Numbered from the stretch's first letter, positions 24,019 to 37,320 are shown. The stretch is DNA of 64,000 nt from Muscardinus avellanarius (GCA_963383645.1 OY726576.1:9600102-9664101), one strand, 5' to 3'. Numbers and translations are program-made. The notes: generated from the letters alone by a model not told the origin.

Positions 24019-25079
24019 TGACCTGAGCAGAAGACGACATTTAATGCATAAAATATTTTGCGACGTCACTTTTGCTATCAAGAGATTTCAAACTAAACTG
24101 TTGTCAAGAAGTAAAATCGTTTCACTACTTGACTTCTTAATGCATTAAAATATTTACCATATGGTTAATTATGGCAAATATTATCTTGGGTACTCAAGAA
24201 ATAGCAATATATGACATGGATCTAGAAATACATAGATATTCTTTTTCTTTCTTTCTTTCTTAATGATTCTCGGCACCTTTTTGTGAACTCTAGAAGACTG
24301 GGAGGTTGATTTATATTTTTACATCCATCTGTTGGTTTCATATTGCCAGCTAACTTCATCAATTAGGTCAAAAGAATGGCTTGCATTGCATCAGAAAAGA
24401 GGTTGCCTCTTGTAATATGTTGATAAATGTTTAACAATAGGCTTACAAAACAAAACAAAAGATAACTCAAACCCAAATAAATAAACAACAAAAAATTCCC
24501 CATTGCCTTTGAATTTTAGTATTTACTGATGTCCACTGTGTTGAAAAGAAATTAATAGTAGCATACTATTTATTATATAATATTTAATCAATCATCTATA
24601 AAGTGGTATAAAGAGCCTCAAGATCATAATCATAACATTTAATAAAATAATTAGAAAGCTGTGAGTTTTGAATATCTATATATTTTAATTTATTTAGTTG
24701 AAGGTTTATTATATGATTGAATGTATAATAATGTCTGTTCAATGAACAATAGCAAATTTACCAAAAATTAACAACTGACTTTCATGATCTGGCAGAAGTT
24801 GGCTCCAGCATATCACTTCTTACACACAGAGATGCTCTGTACAAGTTACAAATTAAGCCTTAGAAGAACCCCTCTACTACTGGGAAACAAGGAAGGCATC
24901 AATTTGAACAGCACTGCCTCCAATCTCCACAGGCATCAAGGCTTCCATTTTAGCCCTCCTCTGGCTTTCTGCCTTTCTGCTTCTTGGAAGGAGATGGCTT
25001 CACAGTTGCCTCTCCTCTAAGGCATACTGTGAGATATGTAGAGGCTCCTTTGTGGATGACTCAGTACTTTGCTTGTGCT

Positions 25080-25760
25080 GGTGGGCATCTTCCTCATTGT
25101 CTTTATTCATCCACTAGACTCATGTCTAGGGAGCCCCTGTTACTCACCTGACATTGTGCTACCTGATTGAGCTGCATGGGTGAACAAAACCATATACCAA
25201 ATACCTTGCTGGTGTTTATAATCTGGTGAGGAAAAGAGGATCAAAAGACTCAAAGAACTTCATTAGTAAATGCAAGAGAAGATAGCAGTGAAGTCTCATA
25301 TAATGAAGGATAACAGGGAGGGCTTCTCTAAGAAGTATTTGATGAACTGAAATTTGCAAAACGTAGAAGCATTGTAATTAGGTAAAGGAGGGGGAATTAG
25401 AAACATTTCAGATAGGGGGAAAGAACATAAAAATACTCTGTGGTAGAAAGAAGAATAGCCTGTTTGAAAGCTAGTGGAAGAGTCTGAGTGAAATAAAGTA
25501 TGAGTGATGGATAGAAGGCCATTCTGTGCAAGGAAGCATGGGTTGTTTTTGTTAAGGGGTTCTTAGCCCTTGAGCAAGGAGAGCCACTGAAGGGCATTAA
25601 TGGTGGGGGCAGGGTGTCATTAGCTAGACTGGAGGGACAGATGGCAGAGGAGGCACCTGCAACATTTGAGGTGGGAGGGGATAGTAGCTTGGGCCAGGGG
25701 TATAGTAGTGTAATTGAACAGCTTTGAGAGATACATAAGAGGCAAAATCAACTAGACGTG
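25080..25760 (-). mobile_element. L2-like LINE segment
   Basis: Plus strand reads TTATTCATCCACTAGACTC, CCTGACATTGTGCTACCTGA, GGTGAACAAAACCATATACC, AGGGAGGGCTTCTCTAAG, TGAAAGCTAGTGGAAGAG and GAGCCACTGAAGGGCATTAA. This is the order of a widespread old LINE-type repeat in reverse orientation. Confidence 0.55.
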
Positions 25761-25769
25761 GTATTAGGG

Positions 25770-26820
25770 TCAGCATTGGGGGCTGAAGAGATGAAGAAGT
25801 CAGAAATAACTCCCAATTTTTGAACTGCTAACTGAGAGAATGATGCTGTACTCAAGGGAGAAAGAGATGGCCTGGAGAAAGACCACGTTTCTGGTTAGTG
25901 AGGAATATAATGATGCTTTTTGTATTTGAGATACTAAATCTGAGGTGCTTTCTCAGCTACTCCTACTTGCAGAACTTAAGCCGATGGGAAAGGTCTCATC
26001 TTTCAGGAAATGATTGTAGAAAACAAAGCCCCTGGTTTCCATTTTATTCTGGATCAGATTCTCAAAATGGCAAAAGCAACCAGTAGCGTGAGATGTCAAA
26101 TAGATCTGTTACACTTTTACCTCGTGGATGGAACTCAGTCCATTGTACTCTCATCCCACAAATATTCTTTTCATCGGTTCTCAAGTAAAGCCATTTTCTA
26201 TTAAAATATAGCCCAGGAAAGCCTAATGAAGTATGTTCACCTAAAGAATAGCTTCTAAAGAGACTATAAGAGAGGTGACACGGTTTGATAAGTCTTTGTG
26301 GAAGACAGATGTTCAAGATTTCTGCAAAAAGTTGCATTCAGTAGTGTAAAAGGATACTTTAATAATAAAGGCACTTTATTGAAAATGCTGATTTTGAAGC
26401 CTATTGTATTTTATGTAAGTAGTTTTGAATAGTGATTTAGAACTAAAAATATCTTTAAAGTAGGCTGTATTCAGTATTATTGTATGCAAAACAAAAAGTT
26501 ACGAATTACTGTTATCCTTATGAACATGATTTTCCCAAATCCAAATGATTTTCAAAAATCTTAAATGCTAAATATAACATTTTATTTAATTACAAAGGAT
26601 GAAACTGTATAGAGCTTTAAAAGTGTGTGTGAAACTGTTGCCTACTTTTATAAAAACTCAAACAATTTAGAAAAGTACAATAAAATGAAATTAACTCTCA
26701 ATCCTGCCAGCCAGAATAAAGCATAGAGAGAGAGGATGATGGTGGCATTTTTATAGACCAGTGATCTCTAATGGAACTTTTGGTAATGATGAAATCGGTC
26801 CAGATCCATATTTGACTCAT
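25770..26820. other. Unique intronic sequence
   Basis: No gene or repeat recognised. Confidence 0.5.
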
Positions 26821-26821
26821 C

Positions 26822-26870
26822 TTTCCAAGTCACTGGGATTACAAGGCGTGTGCCACCCACTCCAGCCCAG
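26822..26870 (-). mobile_element. Short B1 fragment
   Basis: CACTGGGATTACAAGGCGTGTGCCACC-type sequence (first 20 bases CACTGGGATTACAAGGCGTG), the end of a B1 half. Confidence 0.6.
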
Positions 26871-26874
26871 TTCA

Positions 26875-29215
26875 CCATGCGCGCTTAATACACTAGTGTA
26901 CCGTAATACTGGGAAAAACATAAAAGGAAATCTTTCTTTCAAAAGAACCATAAATCAAGCTTTCTTTTAATGGAAACTTGTGCTAATAGTTTTCTTTCAG
27001 CTACGGTTAAGGATTTACAAATGCTAGACTATTAATTGGTTAATTAATTAATTTATTTTAGACTCTTTAAAACAATCTTAGGATATTGACTGAAAATTAT
27101 GTACCAGCACAGAAGGGTAAAAATAGCCCGCGATCTGAATACCCCTGGAGGAGTTAATACATTACTCACAGGTGTGCTTAATGGGCAAAACCACTGTCCT
27201 TGAAGTTCTGCCCTTAAATGTAGCTCGTTGTTGAGCTCTTGGTCCCAGAAGACCTTGAAATGGCTCTGCCATTGTTATACTATAGGGCCTGAATACCTGA
27301 ATAGAAATCCTTGGTGTGAAACCATGTGCAGATGAATCAGGTGCTTAGTAAAGGTCACTTAAGTGAGCCTTGGTAATTGATGGTCACTGGTGTAATTTTT
27401 AGGACTGTTGTTTGGGATATAAATGTGGTGCTTTGGCTCCTCAGTGCATAAAAGAAATTACAATTTCAGCAGTATTAAAGAATAATGGACACTTGTTGGA
27501 AAGCCTTGAATTATCTTTTCTTTTTCTTTTAGAGAAAAAGTAGAATCATTGTATGCTGACAAGCTAACATTCACAATTTCAAGCTCTTTCTCTTTATGGT
27601 TAAAAAGAGAGCAAACAGAATGTCTTTATAACACCCTGCTCACATCTCACATCCGGATCCGCCTCTGCTTTACATGTGTGATAAACTGGGCCATGTCGGA
27701 GGGAAATGGTTCAATGTGGTTTCCCAGTTAGAATCCAAGATTCTTCCTGAAAAGTCACTAACAGATGGTGTCTTTCTCAAGTGCCTCAGAAAATGTCCAT
27801 CAAACATAAGGGACTATGGATATTTCATTAATTATATCAGTAGTTTCATTTTGATATAATAAAAGCCCTGTTGGGGAGGGGGCTTCAGCCTCTAGGTCAC
27901 AGAGGGGATGATAGGAATTTAAGAAACCTGGTATGTAGCCCTGTCACTGGGCAGAAGGGTCTGAGGTCATCTGCAGATTGGATTTCTACTAGAGACATAA
28001 AGAGCTCTAGGATAGTGTACCAGTATTGGGAATGGCGTAGGAAGATTTGAGAAAGCTCTGATGATTAATAGATATATTTCAGAAATAATTGTGTCAAAAT
28101 GGCAGACCTGGAGAGAGAAAGGCTTGGCTTTGGTCAGGAAGCAAACAGCTATTGAAACTTCAATAGCTAAAAGTAATTAGCTAAAAGTAATTAGCAAGTC
28201 AATAGGACAAGGGAGCTAGGGCTTAACTCTTTCTAAAGACAGATCTACATGATAGTCTAGGGAGGATGAGAGCAGGGGGTTGACCTTTGCCCTTCATGAA
28301 AGGAGACAGCTTGGCACACCTTGCTGGGGGAGGTACCTTACAGGGTAGGGAACGAACCTTACAGGGCTGTTTACTATGTCAGAATTACATAAACAAGATG
28401 GAGGTCATGGGTATAAAAAATCCGGTCCACAAGCTGTATCTTTGGGTGGTGAATTGGCTCGGGCCACTCCCCCTATGCCACTCTGGCATGGGCTGTAACT
28501 ACCTTCTGTATTTCTATCTCTTTCTCTTTTTCTGTTTTTTTTTGTTTGTTTGTTTCTTTGGGGAGTTTTTGGGAAATTATTCCCAGGGGTCTAACAAAGA
28601 TCCCTGGGGACAGTTTCCCAAACCGTAACAGATAGCATGCAAATAAAGCCATGAGAAGACTAAATCTGAAATGTTTGCGAGAATTTGGTAAGAGAGGAGT
28701 CAGCTATGATAGATCTACCCCAGTTTGCCCTCCTTGTCTATCCCATAAATGATAAAGATGGAGGCCATTTTGCTAAATGGCCCTTTAGACTTTTACACCA
28801 TAGAATCTCAGCTAAACTGTGAATGTTTCTCTAAGTGACTTTTACTTCAAAAATTGACTCAGGGATACACAAACCAAAGTTCCAGTAGCTCTACAAATAT
28901 CATAACATGCTTCTTTTATCTGTTCTTTGGTTTGTACCTGATTTTTATTCACCCACAAACTATAATTTTACTGCTACTCTCTACAGTAGGATGTATTTGT
29001 GAATGTGGCACCATCTTTGTTCACAAGGTTCTAATGATCTTGTTCTTGAAAAATAAAAACAAAACATAACACCTTGAATATAATGAGATAAGTACTTTTT
29101 TTTTTTAACATAGAAGGTGCCCAGCCCACTGTGTTTAAGCAAGTTAAAAGGGGTAAAACATAGTTTGTTGGTTTTCAAGCAAAGAAAATTTGAGGTAAAT
29201 ATACTCTCAAGTTTG
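26875..29215. other. Intronic sequence without a recognised gene
   Basis: 28160-28200 carries a direct duplication of AGCTAAAAGTAATT. 27870-28640 has an LTR-like feel (GGCTTCAGCC...CCCCCTATGCCACTCTGGC, T-rich run, CAAATAAAGCC at 28640), but I could not match it to a family. Confidence 0.35.
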
Positions 29216-29218
29216 TAG

Positions 29219-29305
29219 TGCTGGGGCTATAGCTCAGTAGTCTAACACTTGCCTAGAATGCACAAGGCCCTGAATTCAATCTCCAGCCATGCGAAGAAGA
29301 AAACC
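29219..29305 (+). mobile_element. ID SINE
   Basis: GGGGCTATAGCTCAGTAG, CTAACACTTGCCTAGAATGC and GAATTCAATCTCCAGCC: tRNA-like with A and B boxes, no B1 half. Confidence 0.85.
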
Positions 29306-29406
29306 AAATGTGTTTGAAGAATTGCTTATGTTTCTTACATAGTAAGAACACAAGCAACAAAAGAAAACAAAAATAGCTGAATTTAAATTCATTGAGAATA
29401 GAAACA

Positions 29407-29597
29407 TCGCTGGATACAGAGGTATATACCTATAATCCTAGTACTTGGGAGTCTGAGAGAAGAATGTTACAAGCTCAAAGCCAATGTGTGAACTTAGTGA
29501 GACCCTGTTTAAAAAATAAAAAATAGAAAGGACTGGGGGTGTAGCTCAGTGGTAGAATGACCTTGTGTCAATTCTTAGTAACACAATAAATAGAAAC
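29407..29597 (+). mobile_element. B1-dID SINE
   Basis: Degraded B1 half (GGATACAGAGGTATATACC), linker AAAAAATAAAAAATAG, ID half GGGGGTGTAGCTCAGTGG. Confidence 0.85.
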
Positions 29598-29631
29598 ATA
29601 TATACACACACACACAAACATATACACATAC

Positions 29632-29717
29632 AGTGGTCTAAGGGTATAGCTCAGTAGTAGAGTATGTACCTAGCATGTGCAAGCCCCCAGGTTTGCCAGA
29701 ACCACCAAAAACTTAAA
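29632..29717 (+). mobile_element. ID SINE
   Basis: AAGGGTATAGCTCAGTAG, TACCTAGCATGTGCAAGCC and CCAGGTTTGCC: monomeric ID. Confidence 0.8.
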
Positions 29718-29984
29718 AAGAAGAAAAATAAAAACCTTGTACTACAGACATAACTATCAAGAAGGAAAAAAGACAGAGTTGGGCAAAGTGGTGCAAGCAG
29801 TGGTTGTACAACTCTGAATACTATACTAAAATGTTGAATATAATAAAAATGGCTGACTTTTACATGTTAAAGGGTTACTTTATTGGTGTGTGAGCAGAGA
29901 TGTTCACACTAAGGTACCTGTGTACCTACCTGACATGCATGCACAATGCTTTGAAAAAAACTCACTTATAAATATGTGTGAATG

Positions 29985-30170
29985 GGCCGGGCGTGGTGGC
30001 ACGCGCTTGTAATCCCCATGCTTGGGAGGTGGAGACAGGAGTATCTTGCAGGTTCGAAGCCAGCCGCGCTGGCTTAAGAGACCCTGTTTATAAAAATAAA
30101 AAAGTATAAAAATAGGTCTGGGAGTATAGCCCAGAGGTAGAAGGGTTTCCAGGAACTCCAGTACCACAAA

Positions 30171-30213
<43 letters not shown>

Positions 30214-30249
30214 ATACATACATACATACATACATACATACATACATAC
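29985..30249 (+). mobile_element. B1-dID SINE with target-site duplication
   Basis: Complete dimer (CTTAAGAGACCCTGTTT subtype) with a long AAAT then CATA tail (30165-30249). Flanked by exact ATAAATATGTGTGAA at 29968-29982 and 30250-30264. Confidence 0.96.
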
Positions 30250-30264
30250 ATAAATATGTGTGAA

Positions 30265-31600
30265 CCATGAAATTCAGTGCATTTGAAGGGAGGAAACTTG
30301 AAAATAGTTTTTCTATTGGTAGGTGATAAAGTTTTCTTGGCCCAATGATAGGAGGTGAGCTGAAGGGAAAGAAGATAATTAAACAGCAGAAGATGACTAG
30401 ATAAATATCTTGGAGTCCACACTTAGATAGGCACAGCTTGCAGAGATACATTTAGCTTGGTATAATGACTTGGAATGCTAAACCCCCTTCAGCTAGACCT
30501 GATTGTTCCCACTTCACCCAAATGCTAGGGAGTTTCCAAATTTTACCCTTGTTCTGATGTTCTAAGTAAAATGTTGAAATCATGTGTAGCATCTTTGGGA
30601 TATGCATAGTAACAACAGAAGGCTATTTAACATTGGTAAGCTAACTTCTAATAGCCAACACTCGCTTTATTTTTCCTATTGATCCACTTGTTGTGAAAAT
30701 GAATAAAAGTAAGTGGGGAAAATACTGGAGAAAAATAACATCTGCAAATCAATACATTTTTCTTATTTGACAGGGAATAAGAGAAGGGTATTTAACTTTT
30801 TTTTTAGCTCAAAAAGTGCCAGAAATACAAATGTCAGTTTGGGGAGGAACATTTAAAAGACCAAGGTGCCTATATTTATACATCCCCAAACATTTTCAGA
30901 ACTAGCAGTACTAAATTACACAAAACATCACAGTTGTGCAACTGATAATCATTGCAGTCTTCTAATTCTGGTAAAATAAATACCGAATGCATTCAAATGT
31001 TAGACACTGAAATTAAAGACTTATTTGAAGTCCAAATGATTACCTCTAATATTTTTACTCTTGCCCTCATGAATTTACTTGTTTGTTCAGAAAATATTTG
31101 AGTTGCGGGGTAAGCCAGTATGCCCACTGACTCTTACTTCTTTTCATAAAATACATTTATGAAGTATTTGATTAAAGGCATGAGTGCCAGGAGAGAAACC
31201 ACCCCCATGAATCTGTCATTATCTAAAATCAAGAATTATTTTCTTATTCTGATAGTTACCAAGTGTCACATGATAATAATGCCTGATTTTGGTAAGCAAT
31301 GGAAAATCACATGATAAATTATTGATTGATCTCCAACAAGTTTGCCCTATGGGCGTACCCTTTTCCTTTAAGCCAGAGTTGATTACTACCTTACTTGAAA
31401 GTCCATTTATCACCTTGAATAAAGATAACAATTTTGTTCATCAATCACATGCTAAAGCTTAAAATCATTAAAGAATCCCAAAGTTCGTTCTCAAAGAAAT
31501 TTTAAATTTTCGTGTGATTCTAGGTCCTAGACTACATAAAAATGAAAGCTTTTGAGTTAAGTATATGATTTGAACTCTGTTCTTTCTTTAGATCTTTTAA
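30265..31600. other. Unique AT-rich intronic sequence
   Basis: No gene or repeat recognised. Confidence 0.5.
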
Positions 31601-31604
31601 ACAT

Positions 31605-31839
31605 TTATTTATTTATATATTATTTCTTTATTTATTGGTGGTACTAGGGGTGGAACCCAGGGGCTTTTCTACCTCCGGGCTATACTCCCAGACCTATTTT
31701 ATATTTTATTTGGAAACAGGGTCTCACTAAGTTGCTGAGAGCCTCACTAAGTAGCTAAGGCTGGCTTCAAATCCATGCAATCCTCCTGTCTTAGCCTCCC
31801 AAGTGCAGGGATAACAGGCATGCACCACCACGCCCAGCT
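31605..31839 (-). mobile_element. B1-dID SINE
   Basis: ATTT tail, GGTGGTACTAGGGGTGGAAC, B1 half ending CACCACGCCCAGC. Confidence 0.93.
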
Positions 31840-31857
31840 ATTATTGATTTATTGATA

Positions 31858-32096
31858 TTTAATTAATTAATTTATTTATTTATGTTTTTGCAGTACTGGG
31901 GATGGAACCCAGGGGCATTCAAACCCCCAAGCCACATCTCCAGCCCCATTTTTTATTCTTTATTTTGAAACAGGGTCTCACTGAATTGCAGAGGGCCTCA
32001 CTAAGTAGTAGCCGAGGCCGTCTGGGAACCTGGATCCTCCTGTATCAGCCTCCCAAATGCTGGGGTTACAAGCGTGAGCCACCATGCCTGGCTTAT
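31858..32096 (-). mobile_element. B1-dID SINE
   Basis: AATT/ATTT tail, CAGTACTGGGGATGGAACCC, B1 half ending CACCATGCCTGGC. Adjacent to the previous copy and in the same orientation. Confidence 0.93.
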
Positions 32097-32099
32097 TTA

Positions 32100-32520
32100 T
32101 TTATTTTTAAGGGATATCATGTAGGCATTAAAAAGCACAGACTGCATTAGTTTTAAGTGAATTGCTTGATGATTTTTATGCTTGTATACTTCCTATAATC
32201 ACATGCAGGTTAGGATACAGCACATGCCCCAACCATATATTCTAGTCAATTAAAATTAATTTTAATTAACATGTAAAAATTGTACATATATCTATATGAT
32301 GTATGATATGATGATTTGATATACAATATGCATATATACATGCTAAATATATAGTATAATGTTTGATATACTATATCAAGAATGGTTAAATCAAGCTAAT
32401 TAGTAAATGCAATACCTCACATAAATTTTTTCTGGTCCTTTTGATATCTGATTTTTAAAAATGTTTATTTTAAAATGTCTCAAATTCATCTATTTTTATC
32501 ATTCTGACTTCATCCATGCA
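32100..32520. other. Unique AT-rich sequence
   Basis: Rich in ATAT motifs (32285-32380). No family recognised. Confidence 0.5.
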
Positions 32521-33016
32521 ATCATCTACTCATTGATTCAAGACATATTTCGTGAAAGCGAAACCTGCACCAGGCATGTGTTAATAACACACGTAAAGCT
32601 TCTAGACAGAGGAGAAATTAACCAACTATAATGAACGAGAAAATGTCAGAGTAGGATAAGTAAGACCATAAGAATATAAAATCGTGCCAGATGACATAAT
32701 AATGAACTGGGGGTGGGGGCGACTTTACATGGGTGGTGAAAGAGGGACTTCTGTAGCACAGATAATAGAAGAAGGGGCTACACAAAAGTATGGGGAAGAC
32801 GGTTCCAGGCAATACAAAAGACCTGAGGTTGAGAATGCATCGAATTCTTCCAGGAACATAAAGTCCAGAGAGGCTCGGACACTTCAAGAGTGGACAGTGA
32901 CCTGTGATGAGGTGATTAGGATGGGAGATACATTCTGGCTTAAGTCTTGGGGGCTTTCAAAACACAGTGAAAGAGGTTTAATGCAGAGTTAGTGACATTA
33001 TTTGATTTACGTTTGT

Positions 33017-33181
33017 GGAGCTGGTTGAGTTGGCACACTTCTGTAATCCCAGTCCTTGGGAGACTGAGACAGGAGGATCATAGGTTGGAGGCTAGTCTTA
33101 ACAACTTAGAAAGACACAGCAATTTAGTGAGACTCTTAGCAACTTAACATCTTTATATTCTGTTTCAAAATAAAAAATAAA
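33017..33181 (+). mobile_element. B1-half SINE
   Basis: GAGCTGGTTGAGTTGGCACAC to CAAAATAAAAAATAAAG-like linker (first 20 bases GAGCTGGTTGAGTTGGCACA). Its ID half is absent, apparently displaced by the next SINE. Confidence 0.8.
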
Positions 33182-33371
33182 GAGCCAGGCGTGGTGGCAC
33201 ATGCTTGTAATCCCCGCGCTTGGGAGGCTGAGACAGGAGGATTACGCGGGTTTGAAGCCAGCCTCAGCTATCTTAAGAGACTCTGTTTCCAAATAAAATA
33301 TAAAATAGGTCTGGGAGTATAGCCTGGAGGTAGAAGATCCCTGGATTCCATCGCCAGTACCACACACACAA

Positions 33372-33411
<40 letters not shown>

Positions 33412-33413
33412 TT
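33182..33413 (+). mobile_element. B1-dID SINE
   Basis: AGCCAGGCGTGGTGGCACAT, GGTCTGGGAGTATAGCCTGG, tail (CA)n then (AAT)n at 33378-33410. Confidence 0.93.
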
Positions 33414-33806
33414 TTTTCAGAAGATTATTCAGTTTTCTAAATGCAAAATGGAAGGCAGAGAGTCCAAGTATGAAGCTATTTCAAAGTCTATATCCTAGTG
33501 GTAGGACTGACAGGGAATCCATGAACTTGGAAAGAAATGGATACAGCCGGTATAATTTGGATAGGGATGCAACAGACCACATATGGGATGGCATGTGGGA
33601 GAAATTAGTTGGTCCTGAGGGGGCGGGAGATATTAAGGAGGACCCCCGATTTTGGCTTTACAAATGGGATGCTATTGAGCCTGTGATTCATGGGGAATGG
33701 GTGGGTTGGCATTGGGAGCCAGCCTGCCTAGACTGTTAGATCGACTTCCTTATTGGAGTTTACCTTCAGGCATATTATCCAACATAATATTTAATTAATG
33801 TGTTTT

Positions 33807-34002
33807 TAGCCGGGCGTGGTGGCACACGCTTGTAATCCCCGCGCTTGGGAGGCAGAGACAGGAGGATCGCGCAGGTTCGAAGCCTGCCTCACTGGCTTAA
33901 GAGACCCTGTTTCCACATAAAAATATAAAAATAGGTCTGGGAGTGTAGCCCAGAGGTAGAAGGGCTTCCAAGAACCCCAGTATCACATACACACACAAAA
34001 AT
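33807..34002 (+). mobile_element. B1-dID SINE with target-site duplication
   Basis: AGCCGGGCGTGGTGGCACAC, GGTCTGGGAGTGTAGCCCAG, CA-rich tail. Flanked by TTAATGTGTTTT at 33795-33806 and 34003-34014. Confidence 0.95.
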
Positions 34003-34019
34003 TTAATGTGTTTTGTTTA

Positions 34020-35270
34020 TCTGGGACTTTTCTAACACAAGATATAATGAGGATAAAATTCCTAAATAACTCCAAATCCTGAGCCTCTAAAGGAGCTCTG
34101 GGTGTGCCATGCCTGTGTTTAGAAACTCCATGTGTTTAGAAAATTCCTATTGTTTGGGAAGAACAGGAACATTCTAAGTTAAGACAGCAGCTTTCACCTA
34201 TGCGCCCAGTTTCTATAACCCTCATAAGTGCCAGAAATTAAACTCTTTTTTTAAAAAAATAGAAGCACCTGCATATTTGACATGACTCTAGTTTAACTTT
34301 GAGCACACGGGTTTTCATGAAAAGAACAATTCTGTGAACTTCCAACAGTTCTTTAAACACTCACTCTGCTTGCCCTTTAAGTGATGGAAATTTTTCTGTT
34401 AATATTCTCTGACCTGAATACATCCCTCTATTAGAATTTTGAGAAGTTTGATTGGGTTTCTGCTAGAATCCATAACCTCTGGTTAATCATCATGTATTAC
34501 ACATTTTTGTGGACGAAATACTTTTGGACAGGAATAGATAAGTCTATTCATGTTAATTCAGCATTGACATTCTGCGCTTAATTCAATTTTCAGAAGTGAT
34601 GATATTCTTGGCATTTGAGAAAGCCCATTTTAATTAATATCTCTCCACCTCTTTAAATACCATTTTGCATTTTATACACCTGCTTTAAATTAAGGCAGTT
34701 TAAGGTCTGTCATAAGAAGTTCTATTCTGGAAATACCAAGCGTCAACCTTGTTTCTGTTGGATTATAAAGAAAAGAACTAGGTGTCAAATATTCACCTTT
34801 ATTTAGAAAAACCTTATGGGTATTGGAATATTATGCTTTGTCTCATGTGATAAACCTTTCAAAGTAGCTTCATCAGAGAAAAGACGACGGCTCAAGTAAA
34901 ATGGATGAAGCGACATTAGATGATCATTGGCTATACTAGAACCTGGGAGCCATACAGACCCCAGGATGGAGTGGAGGTGTTCCAGGTGAGAGGAAGCCAG
35001 AAGGGACTTATGGAGAGACCCGTGACTGCCCTTCCAGAACAAGCCTTCCCTCAAAGCAAGGAGTGAGCAGATACGTTAACTCTAGCAGGTTCACATCAGT
35101 TTGCAACATGGTTCTCCACTCATGTCTAGAAGTTTTCCCACAAATATTCACCCGTCTATTTTACTGTCATACAAAAAAAGCTTGCTCAGAGGCATCCTAT
35201 TTTAGAGATGAACCACCTAAGTATGTCCCCAGCTTGGAAACACACCAGCCATGTAAGTAGGGCAGTCACC
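34020..35270. other. Unique intronic sequence
   Basis: No gene or repeat recognised. Confidence 0.5.
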
Positions 35271-35274
35271 AGAT

Positions 35275-35690
35275 ATGAGAGTCCGCTTTTCGTTGCTGTA
35301 ACACAACACCTAAAAACAGTAGCCTAGAGAAAAAAAGGTTTATTTTGGTCAAGGGTTTTAGAAGTGTCACTTCAGGGGTGGCCAGCCTAGTTACTGAAGG
35401 GTGTGATGGGGAAAAGCTACGACCCATGGCAGGAGAGAAGAAAGAGATAGAGATAGAGATAGACATAGAGAGAGAGAGAGAGAGAGAGAAGGAGAGAGAG
35501 AGAGAAAAGCAAGTGAGCAAGCTTAGGACAAGGCCCAACATCATATATTTTCTACCACTCCCAGGGAATGCCATCAAATTATGAATCTATTAATGGGCTG
35601 GAGTCATAATTTCATGGCATCTTCTACGAAGCTTATGTTACATAAGCTACTCTTGAATGACAATTCGCGCACACTTAGGTGATAGAATAT
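35275..35690 (-). mobile_element. MaLR-type LTR
   Basis: GCTTTTCGTTGCTGTAACAC, AAAAGGTTTATTTTGGTC, CCATGGCAGGAGAGAAGAAAG and ATGAATCTATTAATGGGCTG match the copies at 1310 and 11585. A (GATA)/(GA)n array occupies 35440-35510. Confidence 0.65.
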
Positions 35691-36094
35691 GCTTTATAAT
35701 AGGTAAGATCTGCTTTTAAAACAACTCAAAGGTTAATATAATTATTTATTCATGTATGTGATGCCTTTTTAATCATCTAATTTGGAGGAGGAATGCTGTT
35801 ATCTAAGAATGAATCAGACATGTGCTTAATGTCTGATGGTGACAAGATATGTTTTATTTCTAAAGGAGGTTAATTTATCTGTGATACTATTTACAGATTG
35901 CATTTAAGGCACTGAGATCATGCTGATATTGCTGTCTAAAAAGCTCTTGTTGCTGCTGTTTTCTTAAGGACACACTCAGGAGTTCCTCAAAAATCAATGC
36001 CCATAAGAGACACTGGGTTGAGTGGAGAATCATCAGTGTTCACAGAACTTTGCTCTTAGAAAGTTTAGCTAGCAGGTACTATGTTGCTTTTCAA

Positions 36095-36235
36095 ATTGCA
36101 GGTCATGGACCAGCAGCATTACATCACTAAAAGGCAGGCAGGAATGCCCACCCCTGACCTACTCAATCAGGCTCTGGATTTTAACAAGCCCCTCAAGTGA
36201 TGTGTGTGCACAGGAATGTCTAAGAAGCCCTGATC
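36095..36235 (+). mobile_element. MER5-like hAT-Charlie relic
   Basis: GTCATGGACCAGCAGCATTA, CCCTGACCTACTCAATCAG, TTTTAACAAGCCCCTCAAG and TGATGTGTGTGCAC are in MER5A order. Confidence 0.7.
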
Positions 36236-36582
36236 TACGAAAATATACTGTAGTGTGGTGAGCAGCCCAGGGATACCAGAGACCAAGGTTAGAGATACGG
36301 ATTCCTAAGGCCAGTCCAGACTTATTTTTAAGGCAGTTTCAGAATTTTCAGGAGATCAAAAGTTGCTCCATGAACTTTTATTTTCAGTTAGGTTTGGAAA
36401 CACCGAATGGAGGTACAGGATAATGTTCTGAAATAACGCAAAACTGTGTTTAAATGTCCGGGCTGTCCCTTGGAGGCAGTAAACCATTTTCCTCATATCA
36501 AGAGAACTTTCCCGGAAAGTGTCATACAGCCATGTCAATCCCATCAATATTACTTGTGTATAAAATGACTTGATACATTCTT

Positions 36583-36788
36583 TTTTTTTGCGAGTCTGGG
36601 GATAGAATCCAGGGATATTCGACCTCTGAGCTACACCCCTGCCCTATTTTTTATTCTTTATTTTGAAACTGGGTCTAAATGAGTTGCAGAGGGCCTCACT
36701 AAGTAGCTGAGGCTGTCTGCAAACCACGATCCTCTGGTCTCAGCCTCCCGAATATTGGGATTACAAGCGTGCGCCACCATGTCTGGCT
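36583..36788 (-). mobile_element. B1-dID SINE with target-site duplication
   Basis: Complete minus-strand dimer flanked by exact 16-bp GACTTGATACATTCTT at 36567-36582 and 36789-36804. Confidence 0.97.
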
Positions 36789-37149
36789 GACTTGATACAT
36801 TCTTAGATATTTTACTTAATTTTACATAATTCATAGAAATGTTAATTTCTCTTAGAAAAACTCAACCATCCTCCCAAACCCCTATAATACTCCCACCAAT
36901 AACACTAAAGTTTGTTCTATATAGAAATAATGCCACATAATTATTGAGAATATATGAAAGACTGCAAGAATTTTTTTTTTTTTTTAGTTTTCACCAAGTG
37001 AAAAAAACTAAATAAACTGGTAACAAAAGAATACATAGGCGATTGGGGTCAGTAAGGGTAAGGAACTGAAGCAGGAGGTACAGAAGGACCCGGGTAATAC
37101 TTTTTACTTGACAGAAAAAACCATGTGAGCTTGGGTTCAAAGAGTCCTA

Positions 37150-37320
37150 GGTTCCAACTTGGCTGTACACTCGAATCTCCGGAAAGCTTCACAAACTTAG
37201 CTGCCTGGATCCCACCCTCAAAGATTCTGACTAATTGGCCCGATGCCAAAGACTGGAATTTGGGATTTTTACAAAGGCTCATGTGGTTCAAACGCTCAGC
37301 CAAGGCAGAGATCTGTGGCT
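37150..37320 (+). mobile_element. MER20/MER3-like hAT relic
   Basis: GGCTGTACACTCGAATCTCC, AGATTCTGACTAATTGGCC and TTTACAAAGGCTCATGTGG follow a palindromic hAT-Charlie MITE (GGCTGCACATTAGAATCACC...GATTCTGATTTAATTGG). Confidence 0.55.

Larger units (their letters stand above)
32525..33760 (-). mobile_element. L2-like LINE segment split by two SINEs
   Basis: CATCTACTCATTGATTCAAG, ACCTGCACCAGGCATGTG, GGTTCCAGGCAATACAAAAG and ACCTGAGGTTGAGAATGC at 32525-33000, then GAAGCTATTTCAAAGTC and GGAGAAATTAGTTGGTCCTG at 33440-33760, follow the same reverse-oriented order as the 25.1-25.8 kb segment. 33017-33413 is inserted SINE. Confidence 0.5.

Noticed and set aside
29219..29305. Possible tRNA gene
   Set aside because: A and B box-like motifs are present, but the sequence is a degenerate ID SINE with an A-rich tail and many sister copies.
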